A stretch of 64,000 nucleotides of DNA from CBDBJK01 sp965206395 (GCA_965206395.1 CBDBJK010000018.1:62001-126000), one strand, 5' to 3'; shown: positions 52,294 to 62,132, counted from the first letter of the stretch. Numbers and translations: made by a program. Notes: generated by a model not told the origin, from the sequence alone.

Positions 52294-52908
52294 ATGAAGA
52301 TACGTAGATTCTTGACAAATCGTTTGGCGATTGCTGCCCTGGCAGCAGTGGCAGTCGTCTCTATAGCTCTGCCCGGCGCTACTGGGCTACTTCAGAATAG
52401 TTCAGTTGAGGCGGACGCATCTGGAGCAATAGTATCATACATCCGGTTCGAGGGCCTTGAGGGTGGAGCGCAGGACGTGGGTTATCAAAAATGGAGTGAA
52501 ATACTCTCCTTTAATCAGGCCATCAACAGATCAGATTCAGGTGCAGGGTCGACACTTCTAAGTGGCGAGGTAGTGGTGGAGGCTTTTGTGGCAGCTAAAG
52601 AGATAGACGCAAGCACACCAAAGCTACAGGAGGCCGTTCTCACCGGAAGAACGTTCCCCACAGTCGAAATTCACATCACCGCGTCATACGGTTCCCAGGG
52701 TCGCCTGACATTCTATGCCTATGAACTCACGGATGTTCAGATAGTAGGCTACGTTGTGGGCAACACAGAAGACGGCGGCGTTCCAGTCGAGGAGTTTTAC
52801 TTGAAGCCAAAGCAGATCAAGGTCACCTATACCGAGATAGGTCTGGATGGTTCGCCCAAGGGTAGCGTCGAATACAGTTGGAATTCTAAAGAAGGAACAG
52901 CCAAGTAG
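52294..52908 (+). CDS. Exported Hcp-like protein
   Basis: 204 residues. A Sec-type signal peptide (about 1-33, LAIAALAAVAVVSIALPGATG) is followed by an Hcp1/T6SS_HCP-like fold: IVSYIRFEGLEGGAQDVGYQ, ILSFNQAINRSDSGAGSTL, GEVVVEAFVAAKEIDASTPK, VEIHITASYGSQGRLTFYAY and a C-terminal YTEIGLDGSPKGSVEYSWN. Hcp forms hexameric tubes in type VI secretion, but no other T6SS gene is here and Hcp normally has no signal peptide. It is probably an independent exported ring-forming protein. Confidence 0.8.
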   Translation: MKIRRFLTNRLAIAALAAVAVVSIALPGATGLLQNSSVEADASGAIVSYIRFEGLEGGAQDVGYQKWSEILSFNQAINRSDSGAGSTLLSGEVVVEAFVAAKEIDASTPKLQEAVLTGRTFPTVEIHITASYGSQGRLTFYAYELTDVQIVGYVVGNTEDGGVPVEEFYLKPKQIKVTYTEIGLDGSPKGSVEYSWNSKEGTAK

Positions 52909-52960
52909 GGGAATTGCTTCTCGGGATAGTCTCCAATAATCGATAGACATTTACTTACAA

Positions 52961-52990
52961 GAAGAGGCGCACGATGGTGCGCCTCTTCTT
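52961..52990 (+). terminator. Terminator-like hairpin after the Hcp-like gene
   Basis: Perfect 12-bp stem GAAGAGGCGCAC / GTGCGCCTCTTC around GATG, followed by TTCGTTT. Confidence 0.8.
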
Positions 52991-53109
52991 CGTTTGCAGT
53001 GCTACCAAAGGTGGAGAAGAAACAGGAAGCAAACTGAGCTAACGGGAACATGATTGGTGGGCCTAAGTGTACTGAACTGCGAACTTTTCGCTGGGAGGTC
53101 TCTATATAG

Positions 53110-53644
53110 CGAGTCGGTCAGGCGATCTCAGAGAGTCCTCATTACTTGGGAGCGGGTGCGGCGGACTGCGCGTCGTCCAGGAACCCGCCCGAATCATCGG
53201 CGGCGCGGAGGTCGTCGACGTCTGGAGTGTCTGGCGATCCGGGCTGCCCGCAGCATACGGTCTGCCGATGATGCTCAGGGAAGTGCCGGACCACATTCGC
53301 TTGGACAACGACCGGAGTCTACGGCCAGGGTTGTGCGTGAGTGGGTTGATAGGGTGGGAGCCAGGACGCTGTACATCGAGCCCCGGTCACCGTGGGAGAA
53401 CGGCTACATCGAGAGCTTCAGCGGCAAGCTGAGGGACGAGTTGCTGGATAGGGAGATCTTCTACACGTTGCTGGAGGTGAGGGTTCTGACGGAACGGTAC
53501 TGGCGGGCCTACAACCAAGTCAGGCCCCACAGCTCCCCGGGCTCTAGCAGCTTGGTTATGGTCGGTATCGGAGCTCCCGAAGCCTCAAATCGCACGGGCC
53601 TGTCCACCAAGATACGGTTAAAGACCTCACGGCTAACGAAGTAG
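53110..53644 (+). pseudogene. Degraded IS3/IS481-type transposase fragment
   Basis: The C-terminal integrase region is clear: RTLYIEPRSPWENGYIESFS, KLRDELLDREIFYTLLEVRV and RYWRAYNQVRPHSS. Upstream pieces of the same core (HIRLDNDRS-like) are in another frame near 53290. The N-terminus and the terminal repeats are not found. It is a relic. Confidence 0.75.
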
Positions 53645-53646
53645 GA

Positions 53647-53991
53647 TTAGGTACCTTGGTCGCCATCGACGTGCACTATGTAGCTGATGTCCGAGTACTT
53701 CTGGCGCAGCTCCTTCTCCATCTCGACGGTGATGACGGCGTGCTCATCCTTGGAGGTGAAAAATCCCTGGAAATCCTGATCTTTCACCCGGATGGACGGT
53801 CTGTCGTCAACCGCATCTTGATCGTAGGCGGGAACGTTTCGCAGGATGGTAGAACCCTTGCCCTCCGTCACTCCGGTGACCCCGTTGTGATCCACCTTTC
53901 CTTGTACCACCTCGCTCCCGCCACAAGCTACCGATGTCAGAGACAGCACCATCGCCAAGGTCACAACAAGTTTTGACACTGTGGCCCTCAC
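53647..53991 (-). CDS. Small lipoprotein
   Basis: 114 residues. Signal peptide VVTLAMVLSLTSVAC with lipobox Cys at residue 23. Mature part EVVQGKVDHNGVTGVTEGKG and FTSKDEHAVITVEMEKELRQ is unrecognised. It starts at GTG 53991 and ends next to the transposase relic, so the C-terminus may be altered. Confidence 0.6.
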   Translation of the reverse strand: MRATVSKLVVTLAMVLSLTSVACGGSEVVQGKVDHNGVTGVTEGKGSTILRNVPAYDQDAVDDRPSIRVKDQDFQGFFTSKDEHAVITVEMEKELRQKYSDISYIVHVDGDQGT

Positions 53992-54533
53992 CTTTCAGCC
54001 AAGGTCCCGAGTCTAGATTTGACTTCAGCAGGGTATCAATAGGCAGCCACAGCGGCCGTAAAGTCGACCAACGGCAGCCACGGAACGAGAGTCATGTGGT
54101 AGGCCTGGCCCTCGTGCTGGAAGAAGTCACCAACATTGCGGGGAACGCTCGCCAGCAGCGTGGCTAGGGCATCCCCGTCCACCACCCTGGCCCGTTGCCG
54201 GCCCTTGTCGTCGGCCTCCAGCCAAGCTGGACCCAGCTCCCAGTCCAGCACAGTGACGTCCACAGCCTCGGCCATCGGACGGATGAAAAGAGTGGCCTTC
54301 GCGGGCACGTATGGCCGGGCGTCCGGGTGACTGTACTCCCTGAGCGTAGAGCGAATGGATTCTAGGGCCTGGAGGTCGCTACCGAAGTTCGCGTAGATCC
54401 TGACCTGGCGAGGCTCGCCGGAGGGGAGACGGACTCTCAGGACTGTATAGGAGGCGTCGGCGAGGCACATACCCGTGCCGTCGTCAAGGTTCTGGCACTG
54501 CTCGGAGTAGTTTTCCAGGCGCTCGAAGCCTAA

Positions 54534-55413
54534 GAGCGTCTAACAAAACCTAATAAAAGGGGTTAGAATCTGGACATTCTCTGGAGGAGGATGACCTAAT
54601 GTCTAAGCCCCTTGTAAGCGATGAATTCTGGGAACTGGTGCAACCTTTACTGCCGCCACAACCACCGAAGCCGAAAGGAGGAAGGCCCAGGATACCTGAC
54701 AGACAGGTCCTAAGTGGGATACTGTTCGTGCTAAAGACAGGCATTGGCTGGGAAGACCTACCCAAGGAGATGGACTGTGGCAGTGGGATGACCTGCTGGA
54801 GGCGCCTCAGAGATTGGCACCAGTCGGGAGTCTGGGAGCGCATCCACTTGGTATGCCTTGAGCGCCTGCAAGCAGCTGAGCGCATAGACTGGACTCGCGC
54901 AGTGCTGGACAGTGCTTCAGTGCGAGCAGTTTTTGGGGGCAGAAAACAGGCCCCAACCCCACGGACAGGGCGAAGGCGGGTAGCAAGCATCATATCATAA
55001 CCGATGCCCAGGGCATTCCACTGGCGGTCAGGTTGACTGGCGCGAACGCTCACGATGTCACCCAAGCCCTTGAGTCGGTGGATGCCATACCTGCTGTCAA
55101 GGGCAAGCGAGGCAGGCCTCGCAAGCGTCCTCTTCAGGCGCAGGGAGACAGAGGGTATGACTCTGAGCCTGTTCGCAAGGAGTTGAAGAAGCGACATATC
55201 TGGCCGCTGCTGGCCAAGCGAGGTGAGCCGCATGGCAGCGGGTTGGGTGTGCATAGATGGGTGGTTGAGAGAAGCCTGAGTTGGCTTCATCAGTTCCGAC
55301 GCTTACGGGTTCGATATGAGCGCAGGGCAGACATACATGAGGCTTTCTTGGCCATAGGTTGTGCCATCATCTGCTCTCGCTTTCTGTTCCAATAATGGTT
55401 TTGTTAGACGCTC
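54534..55413 (+). mobile_element. IS5-family element (IS1031/IS427-like) with TAA target duplication
   Basis: 880 bp with inverted ends GAGCGTCTAACAAAACC / GGTTTTGTTAGACGCTC and TAA duplication (54531-54533, 55414-55416). Excision restores the lipoprotein frame. Confidence 0.92.
54599..55395 (+). CDS. IS5-family transposase in two frames
   Basis: First frame 54599-55000 (MSKPLVSDEFWELVQPLLPP, DUF4096-like) and second frame ending at 55395 (HHIITDAQGIPLAVRLTGAN, GDRGYDSEPVRKELKKR, HRWVVERSLSWLHQFRRLRV). The frames overlap near 54945 at AGAAAACAGG, a possible programmed frameshift site as in other elements of this group. Otherwise intact. Confidence 0.85.
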
Positions 55414-55871
55414 TAAGTCAAGTACCTGCTGTACAAGGGCCTCTACGTCATCCCCTGAAAGGCGCACTTCCATTACCCGCTGCTCGTCATATCGTCCACC
55501 CTCGTCCAGATATATTAGCGTCCCGTCTTCCAACAGGGTGAATGGGGGTACTCTTCCGAAGGGCGCAAAGCGCTCAGGGGTCGAGAAGGTAGGCTCGTAG
55601 TCGAATTGGATCAGGACGTCTGGGAGGTCGAACTGGTCTGTATCCGGTGCCGGAGTTGCTGTTGGTTGGGGCTCGGTGCTGCATGCCACGAATGCCGCTA
55701 CCAGCAAGCCTATCAGAATACCCGCTGCCCACGGTGGTTTCGTACCTGGTCGCTCCTTCACGCTCATTGTCCGCCTCCTTACATCTACAGACGACGGGCG
55801 CACCGGGTTTGTTCCATTGACCTGCCCCCAATACCCCAATAGTTGTACCACAAATCATGAGACACTGATAG

Positions 55872-56129
55872 CGCTTTGAGCAGATCTTCCTAGGCATCTT
55901 CATCAATCTCTTCGACTGGTTCCAGAACGTGGCGGACTTCCTGCTGGTCTATAATATCGGCGTCTTCATGAGTGGTGGAGATGCAGAGGGCTTCGCCGGC
56001 CCCACTCAAGGGGATGCTCCAGGGGAGCTCCACGCCTTTCTGGTGCTTGCGGCCTACGTTCTGGTCTTGGGCGGACTGGCCTTCTACCTTTTCCACCGCC
56101 GTGATATCCCCGGCGCCAGCAGGTCGTAG
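55872..56129 (+). pseudogene. ABC-2-type permease C-terminal fragment
   Basis: About 85 residues: FEQIFLGIFINLFDWFQNVA, DFLLVYNIGVFMSGG and HAFLVLAAYVLVLGGLAFYL with FHRRDI at the end, the typical last segments of ABC-2 transport permeases. The frame is closed upstream by TGA TAG, and no ATPase is adjacent. It is a relic. Confidence 0.55.
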
Positions 56130-56233
56130 GAACCCGTTAGGGAGTTGGGCCCTCGCTGGAGTTCGGACAGCCTGAACACATCGGTTGATGCCGTTTTGGC
56201 TGGAGTGCGCCTGCGCGATGCCCTTAGGAATAG

Positions 56234-56258
56234 CCTTCGACAAGCTCAGGACGAATGG
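56234..56258. repeat. Short dispersed palindrome
   Basis: CCTTCGACAAGCTCAGGACG, a type of short repeat widely seen between genes in environmental Chloroflexota and other bacteria (from memory). One copy was noticed here, between the permease relic and the ABC transporter. Confidence 0.4.
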
Positions 56259-56310
56259 GCCGGGGCCCTCTAGCCCTTTGCTACAGGGGAGATTGGGTTG
56301 GAGTAGCAAA

Positions 56311-57063
56311 TTAGTGGGTGAGGATCCTGCTTAGAAAGAGTTTGGTGCGGGACTCTCGCGGGCTGGTGAAGAACTCCTCAGAGGTTCCGACTTCGACTAT
56401 CTCGCCCTCATCCATGAAGATCACGCGGTCGGCGACGTTCCTTGCGAAGCTCATCTCGTGGGTAACGCAGATCATGGTCATACCGGACGCAGCCAACTCG
56501 CCCATCACCTTGAGGACCTCGTTGATCATCTCCGGGTCGAGCGCGGAGGTGGGCTCGTCGAACATCATCAGCTTGGGGTTCATCGCGAGAGCGCGGGCGA
56601 TGGCGACGCGCTGCTGCTGGCCGCCTGAGAGCTGGCCGGGGTATTTCTCCGCCTGTTCAGGTATACCTACGCGGCGCAGCAGTTGGAGCGCGAGTTCCTC
56701 CGCCTGCTTGTGCGGCATGTGGCGGACCTTCTGCGGCGCGAGTGTTATGTTGCGCATGACGGTGAGGTGCGGGAAGAGGTTGAACTGCTGAAAGACTATC
56801 CCCGTGTCGGCCCGTATCTTGGCGAGAGTGCGGGCGTCGTCCGTCAGCTCGACACCGTCAACGACGATCCGGCCGGAATCGTGTCGCTCGAGTTGGTTTA
56901 TGGTCCTGAGCAGGGTCGATTTGCCTGAGCCAGAAGGCCCGATGATGACGACGACCTCGCCCTCGATCACTGAGACGTCGACTTCTTTCAGAGCAGCGAA
57001 ATCGCCGTAGCGTTTCACCACTTTCTCTAGGCGGAGTATCTCTTTGCCGCTCTGCTCTGCCAT
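56311..57063 (-). CDS. aapP: Polar amino-acid ABC transporter ATPase
   Basis: 250 residues. Walker A GPSGSGKSTLLRTINQLE, signature LSGGQQQRVAIARALAMNPK, Walker B LMMFDEPTSALDPE, and the switch histidine in CVTHEMSFARNVAD. It matches the GlnQ/AapP family. Last gene of a four-gene minus-strand operon with both permeases and the binding protein. Confidence 0.95.
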   Translation of the reverse strand: MAEQSGKEILRLEKVVKRYGDFAALKEVDVSVIEGEVVVIIGPSGSGKSTLLRTINQLERHDSGRIVVDGVELTDDARTLAKIRADTGIVFQQFNLFPHLTVMRNITLAPQKVRHMPHKQAEELALQLLRRVGIPEQAEKYPGQLSGGQQQRVAIARALAMNPKLMMFDEPTSALDPEMINEVLKVMGELAASGMTMICVTHEMSFARNVADRVIFMDEGEIVEVGTSEEFFTSPRESRTKLFLSRILTH

Positions 57064-57091
57064 GTGCCGGTCCTCTCTATAGCCTGGTCCG

Positions 57092-58435
57092 CTATCTGGT
57101 GTTCACTCCCAATCGGGTTTCCGCCGCTCCGCCAAGCCGGGATAACAGATACGAAATCAGCCAGTATATGAGCCCGACCACAATATATATCTCGAAGAAA
57201 GCACCCTCCGCTATGTCCGTTTGGCCCCCGAGGATCTCCTTCGCCTTTTCCAGTGTGTTGACGAGCGATATTGCGGCGAGTAGCGCTGTATCTTTCCATA
57301 GGGCGATGAAGCGCCCGATCATTGCCGGGATAACCGCCTTGATCGCTTGCGGCAGGATGATGAAGATGTACTTCTGCGCCGCGGAAAGACCTATCGCCTC
57401 AGACGCCTCATGCTGGCCACGCGGTATGGACTGGAGTCCGCCTCGCAAAACCTCAGCGATGTAGGCCCCGCCGAAGAAGGCAAAAACGATCATGACTCGA
57501 TATACGAGGTCGATGTTGCTGAACGCTTCGCCGATAGGTCCGAACTCGTCATCGAGGAACGTGGCGAACAGTAGCCAGACGAGCAGCGGGGCAGCGCGCA
57601 CGACCTCGATGTAGCCGACGGCGGAGAACCGTATAGTCCAGTACGGAGAGGTGCGGCCCAACGCCAGTCCGAGACCGATGAAGAAGGAGAAGAATCCCCC
57701 CACGGCAAACACCAGCAGGTCGAGGAATGCGCTCTCCCAGTGGCTGCTGGACACCCCCAACTGGAGCAAGACGATCATCGGGATGAGCAGGACCCACGCT
57801 GCGCCGATCGCCTGAAGCAGTATCGGATTGCTTCTCCATCTGGAGAGGCGCCTGCCCGCCCAAGCTCCTCCTATCAGGACCGCAAAGAGCCCAGCGAGTA
57901 GCAGCCAAGATGTACCGAACGGGATTGCGAGTCCCAGTGAGAGCGAGTAGAGCCAGCGGGGTGCCCAGCCACGCTCCCACACCAGTTCTCTTTGGACACC
58001 GCTCACGATTGCGGTCTGTCCCGCGGACTGTATCTCTTGGGTGTACTGTTCCTCCTGGATCTGCAGATCGGTCCCCAGGCCGAGTGTGAGAGTTATCACC
58101 GCCACCACACCGATCGCCACTATGTAGGGCCGCAATCTTCCGATCCAGACGCCATAGGTAAGGGCAACCAGAATTACGACGATGAAGAGGGATATCCATA
58201 TCCGGAAGGTGTCCTCCGCAGGATAACTGCCGACGAAGAACAGCTTTCGGTTGATCGCGACGAGGCCCCAGTTGGCCTGGAACAGAACGAACCTCAGCAT
58301 CAGGAATCCGGCGATACCGCCAGCCGCTATGGTGGCTAAGCTGAGGACGGAGTTACGCCATGAATTGAACAGGTTTGTCCTTGCCCAGGTCAGACAGCTG
58401 GAGACGATGGAGCGATACGCTGCAGATGTCGTCAT
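57092..58435 (-). CDS. aapM: Polar amino-acid ABC transporter permease (AapM-like)
   Basis: 447 residues, about eight hydrophobic segments. The long form typical of AapM: N-terminal segments, then the HisM-type domain with PYWTIRFSAVGYIEVVRAAP, YIAEVLRGGLQSIPRGQHEA, AIGLSAAQKYIFIILPQAIK (EAA loop). Starts four bases inside aapQ (ATGA overlap), so translation is coupled. Confidence 0.93.
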   Translation of the reverse strand: MTTSAAYRSIVSSCLTWARTNLFNSWRNSVLSLATIAAGGIAGFLMLRFVLFQANWGLVAINRKLFFVGSYPAEDTFRIWISLFIVVILVALTYGVWIGRLRPYIVAIGVVAVITLTLGLGTDLQIQEEQYTQEIQSAGQTAIVSGVQRELVWERGWAPRWLYSLSLGLAIPFGTSWLLLAGLFAVLIGGAWAGRRLSRWRSNPILLQAIGAAWVLLIPMIVLLQLGVSSSHWESAFLDLLVFAVGGFFSFFIGLGLALGRTSPYWTIRFSAVGYIEVVRAAPLLVWLLFATFLDDEFGPIGEAFSNIDLVYRVMIVFAFFGGAYIAEVLRGGLQSIPRGQHEASEAIGLSAAQKYIFIILPQAIKAVIPAMIGRFIALWKDTALLAAISLVNTLEKAKEILGGQTDIAEGAFFEIYIVVGLIYWLISYLLSRLGGAAETRLGVNTR

Positions 58436-59598
58436 CTGATCTGGACTTTTCGGTTAATCGCATTCATGATCAGCGAGATGATGAGGTTCGTGATGACGAA
58501 AACGAAGAATATGAACAGGTATATCTGCAGGAGGTTCCCGGTGTTGTTGATGATCCTATTGGATATCAGGACTATCTCACCGTAGGCTATGGCATGCGCA
58601 AGCGTCGAGTCCTTGTTGGCGTTTTGGAATTCGTTGTTCAAAGAAGGAATCATGATCCGCAGGGCCTGGGGCAGGATGATCAGCGAGAAGCGCTGGTACG
58701 TTGATAGTCCAAGAGATGCGGAGGCTTCGGTCTGGCCGTGGGGAATCGCCTGGAGTGAGCCACGCACGATCTCAGCGATGTAGGCGCTGAAGTAGAGGGT
58801 GAGCGACACCAGCGCGCTCAGATAACCCAACCCGAGCAGATTGCCACCGGTATACGAGAAGAACCCGGACGCCGATTGAGTCACGTCAGGAAGAGTTAGG
58901 CGCACCGGGAAGAGCAGTGCGGCGTATGCCACCGCTCCTATGAGCACAAAGACCGCTGTTCCCCACACATTGGGCCGCAGGCTCTCGCCCGTCTTGGCCT
59001 CCCTGCGCGCACGGCTCCTCCTCACGAGCCACGCGCCCGTGGCGGCGCCGAGCAACGCCACGGGCCACAGCCACCAGAGCGAATTGGCGGCCTCGAGCCA
59101 GGGGATGGCCAGCCCGCGGTTGCTGATGTAGAGGAGACCGCTCCACCCTGAGCGCTCCTCTATCTTGGGCAGTCCCCTAGACACCGCGAAGGCGAAGAAG
59201 AACATGATCAGCAGCAGGGGCAGGTTCCTGAACAGGTCGACGTAGAGCTTGCCCAGCCAGTTGACCATGGGATTGGAGGAGAGTCGGGCCACGCCAACGG
59301 CCAAGCCCAACATGGAGGAAAGGAAGATGGCAAAGACCACGACTGCTATGGTGTTGCCAGCACCTTTGAGCATTCCCAGCCATCTCGGGTCGCTCGCCTC
59401 TACGTCCAGGAACTGGAAGATCGAGCTGTGGTCCGGACTGCCGTAAGGCCCGAAGAGGAAGTCGAAATCGAAGAGGTTGATGGCTATGGAATAGCTGACG
59501 TAGCCCACAACGATCCCGGAAGCGGCACCGACGATCAGATTGACCGCGAGGTAGCGCGAGCGTCTCTTGAACCAGATGTCTTTCAGGCGCTGCATCAT
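58432..59598 (-). CDS. aapQ: Polar amino-acid ABC transporter permease (AapQ-like)
   Basis: 388 residues. Contains WLGKLYVDLFRNLPLLLIMF, YIAEIVRGSLQAIPHGQTEA and LGLSTYQRFSLIILPQALRI, the EAA loop of HisM/HisQ permeases, with the extra N-terminal part usual in AapQ. Partner of aapM. Confidence 0.93.
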   Translation of the reverse strand: MMQRLKDIWFKRRSRYLAVNLIVGAASGIVVGYVSYSIAINLFDFDFLFGPYGSPDHSSIFQFLDVEASDPRWLGMLKGAGNTIAVVVFAIFLSSMLGLAVGVARLSSNPMVNWLGKLYVDLFRNLPLLLIMFFFAFAVSRGLPKIEERSGWSGLLYISNRGLAIPWLEAANSLWWLWPVALLGAATGAWLVRRSRARREAKTGESLRPNVWGTAVFVLIGAVAYAALLFPVRLTLPDVTQSASGFFSYTGGNLLGLGYLSALVSLTLYFSAYIAEIVRGSLQAIPHGQTEASASLGLSTYQRFSLIILPQALRIMIPSLNNEFQNANKDSTLAHAIAYGEIVLISNRIINNTGNLLQIYLFIFFVFVITNLIISLIMNAINRKVQIR

Positions 59599-59678
59599 TG
59601 CCTAACAATCTCACGACACCCACCATATGGGCGGGCATACCCTGTGCCCATACGTTCCGTCCTTGTCAGAAAGCGTTC

Positions 59679-60746
59679 TTAGCGCATCGGCGGGGCGTAG
59701 ATCAGTCCGCCGTCTAGATAGGAGGCGTTCAACGATCCGGCACGAGTGAGTCCTACCTGCTCGAGTGTACGGCTGTAGGCCTCACCGTAGTTGCCGACCT
59801 GATCGATCACGCTCTGCATGAAGGTGCTGGCGATCTTGCCGTGTCCGATGCCCAGGTTGGTAGGAGGGCCGCCGTCGAATCCCACTCCCAGGAGACGGGC
59901 CACTGTGTTGTTCGGCGGGTTCGCCGCCATCTGACCCATATTATCCGAGGTGACCCCCTGCTCTTCGGCGATGATCATGCCATTCACTACCCAGCGCACC
60001 ACGTCTTCCCACTCCGAATCGTAGTCGCGTACACTCGGACCGAGAGGTTCTTTGGAGAGCGTCTCGGGGAGCACGACGGCGTCGGTCCCGTCGGCCTTCA
60101 GGGTGAACTGGTGGGCGCCCAGCTGCGACTTGTCTGACGACCAGGCGTCGCACTGATCGCTGATAAACGCTCCGCGGAGCTCCGGGTTGGCCTGGAAGGT
60201 GAGTTCAGAGTAGGTCAGCCCCTGTTCGGAGAAGAAGTCGGAGACGGCACCCTGGGTGCTGGTGCCGTCCAGGATGCAGATAGTGGCCCCGTCGAGCTCC
60301 TTAGCGCTGGTCAGTTCTGAGCTGGCCTTCACCAAGATGCCCGCGCCATCGTAGAAGGTGGTGGGCGCGAAGGCGACGTTGAGGTCGGCGTCGCGACTGG
60401 CGGTCCAAGTGGTTGTGCGGATGAGCACGTCGATCTCTTTTGCCGCGAGAAGCTCGAAGCGGTTGGCGGAGGTGACTTCCCTGAACTCGACCTTGCTCCT
60501 GTCTCCGAAGACAGCCGCGGCCATCCCGTGGCAGTATTCAACGTCGTTACCTTGGGCCGTGCCGTCCGGGTTGAGCACGCCGAAGCCTGGGGTGTCAGCT
60601 TTGACGCCGCAGACGAGGTATCCTCGATCGAGGATCTCATCAAGCGTGTTCTCTCGGGCCTCTCCTTCGTTGCCTCCACACGCAGCTATGGCTAGCAGCG
60701 CGACTACTACTACCATCCCAGCGGGTAAACGTACGTACTTGTCCAT
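59679..60746 (-). CDS. aapJ: Polar amino-acid ABC transporter substrate-binding lipoprotein (AapJ-like)
   Basis: 355 residues. Signal peptide with lipobox LLAIAAC (Cys about 22). Binding-protein features: LDEILDRGYLVCGVKADTPG, CHGMAAAVFGDRSKVEFREV, LIRTTTWTASRDADLNVAFA and TICILDGTSTQGAVSDFF. The ATG at 60746 follows CAGGAGGCAAG. The family binds general L-amino acids. First gene of the operon; about 80 bases separate it from aapQ. Confidence 0.94.
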   Translation of the reverse strand: MDKYVRLPAGMVVVVALLAIAACGGNEGEARENTLDEILDRGYLVCGVKADTPGFGVLNPDGTAQGNDVEYCHGMAAAVFGDRSKVEFREVTSANRFELLAAKEIDVLIRTTTWTASRDADLNVAFAPTTFYDGAGILVKASSELTSAKELDGATICILDGTSTQGAVSDFFSEQGLTYSELTFQANPELRGAFISDQCDAWSSDKSQLGAHQFTLKADGTDAVVLPETLSKEPLGPSVRDYDSEWEDVVRWVVNGMIIAEEQGVTSDNMGQMAANPPNNTVARLLGVGFDGGPPTNLGIGHGKIASTFMQSVIDQVGNYGEAYSRTLEQVGLTRAGSLNASYLDGGLIYAPPMR

Positions 60747-60786
60747 CTTGCCTCCTGACAACGACATCGGTTTTGGTTATTCGTCT

Positions 60787-60874
60787 CCTGATGGGTCACG
60801 TCCCGTAAAGTAGTGTACCTGATGGGTCACGTCCCGTAAAGTAGTGTACCTGATGGGTCACGTCCCGTAAAGTG
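60787..60874. repeat. 31-bp tandem repeat, nearly three units
   Basis: Units start at 60787, 60818 and 60849, each beginning CCTGATGGGTCACGTCCCGT; the third is cut before its last bases. The sequence looks like the end of an IS. It is not a CRISPR: no spacers are present. Confidence 0.85.
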
Positions 60875-60930
60875 CAGTGTAAGAGAGAGCGCCATCCTGT
60901 TGAACACATCTATGCCGCTGCCTTCTCTAG

Positions 60931-62132
60931 GGAACCTCTGAACAACTCGGCGCAAGCGTGGATGGGCAGAGTGGTTCCGTTCTTTGGAGATGTTCAGGCA
61001 TCTTTGTGACGTTCCAGGTCGTGGTTGAGGCGTTCAGACCGTGTCTGTTGTGGCCTCGAAGCGGCTTTTCGGAGCCATCGCGGCTCCCCGGCCGTGATTT
61101 GCTCACTGCGCCCCTCTCATGCCGCCAGACGACGCTCTGCCGTCATCAAGTTGGCCAGCCCCAGTAGCAATGCCAGCCGTTGCGCGTTCTTAGCCAACCC
61201 TCGGTAGCGCACCTTGGCGTAGCCAAAGCGCCGCTTCACGTACAGGAACGGATGCTCCACTTTCGCTCTGACCGACGCTTTGCGCTTCTCCGCCAACGCC
61301 TCGTGGCTGCCAGGCTCCAGGTGCCGTCGCCGGCCGGGCCTCATCGCCACTCGCCACTCCACATCCAACTCTCGATTCTCCAACCGCTTGTCCACTCCCT
61401 GATACCCCGCATCCCCCCACACTCGTTTCTCTCCACCGTGCAGCAATCGGTGCGCTTCTGTCACATCATGCACGTTAGCTGGCGTCGTAGTCATGCTGTG
61501 TACCACTCCCGTCTCAGCGTCAGCGCCTACGTGTACTTTCATCCCGAAGCGCCACTCGTTCCCCTTCTTCGTCTGGTGCATCTCAGGGTCTCGCTCACCC
61601 GCACGATTCTTCGTCGATGACGGCGCCTCTATGATGCTCGCGTCCACGATCGTCCCCTCCCGAAGCCGCAGTCCCTGGGACTCCAGATGACGGTTTATCT
61701 CCTCGAACAGACTCTGCCCCAACTCATGCTCTTCCAGCAGATGGCGGAAGTTCAGAATCGTCGTCTCGTCCGGCAGCGGGCCCGACAGCTTCAACCCTAC
61801 GAACCGTCTCACCGACTCGACCTCGTAGAGCATGTCCTCCATACCAGGATCGCTCAAGTTGTAGAACAACTGCACGCAGTGTATCCGCACCATCGCCGAC
61901 AACTCATATGGTCGACGGCCTCGGCCCGCCTTGGGATAGAACGGACGGATGCGCTCTTCCATCTGTTCCCACGGGATCAGAGCATCCATGCGCTCCAGGA
62001 ATATCTCCCGGCGGGTCTTGCGCTTCTTGCTCTCGTATTCCAAGTCCGCAAATGTTGGCTGGTCCATCAATTATCTCCCCGAACACAGTGCTATTCTCTA
62101 TGCTACTATGCCCAGACTTGTTCAGAGTATCC
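60931..62132 (-). mobile_element. IS5-group element, copy 3 (diverged)
   Basis: 1202 bp with ends GGAACCTCTGAACAAC / TTGTTCAGAGTATCC and CTAG on both sides (60927-60930, 62133-62136). It cuts the 3' end of hsdS. Confidence 0.9.
61117..62067 (-). CDS. IS5-group transposase, diverged relative of copy 1
   Basis: 316 residues, starts MDQPTFADLEYESKKRKTRR, with FYPKAGRGRRPYEL, VDASIIEAPSSTKNR, KKGNEWRFGMKVHVGAD, WGDAGYQGVDKR and VEHPFLYVKRRFGYAKVRYR. It differs at many positions from the copy at 22278, so it belongs to a related but separate lineage. Intact. Confidence 0.94.
   Translation of the reverse strand: MDQPTFADLEYESKKRKTRREIFLERMDALIPWEQMEERIRPFYPKAGRGRRPYELSAMVRIHCVQLFYNLSDPGMEDMLYEVESVRRFVGLKLSGPLPDETTILNFRHLLEEHELGQSLFEEINRHLESQGLRLREGTIVDASIIEAPSSTKNRAGERDPEMHQTKKGNEWRFGMKVHVGADAETGVVHSMTTTPANVHDVTEAHRLLHGGEKRVWGDAGYQGVDKRLENRELDVEWRVAMRPGRRRHLEPGSHEALAEKRKASVRAKVEHPFLYVKRRFGYAKVRYRGLAKNAQRLALLLGLANLMTAERRLAA

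Larger units (their letters stand above)
54036..55767 (-). pseudogene. Lipoprotein gene interrupted by an IS5-family element
   Basis: Pieces 55767-55417 and 54533-54036 join in frame after removing the IS and one TAA copy: ...VQQVLDL-GFERLENYSEQCQNL.... The start MSVKERPGTKPPWAAGIL leads to a signal anchor and lipobox VAAFVAC. The mature protein has GRVPPFTLLEDGTLIYLDEG in the first piece and RVRLPSGEPRQVRIYANFGS in the second, about 280 residues in all. The family is unknown. Confidence 0.8.

Noticed and set aside
54945..55035. Transposase split taken as a pseudogene
   Set aside because: Two-frame organisation with a slippery A-run is normal for this IS5 subgroup, and both halves are well conserved.
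60787..60874. Possible CRISPR array
   Set aside because: The 31-bp units are directly adjacent with no spacers and no cas genes are nearby.
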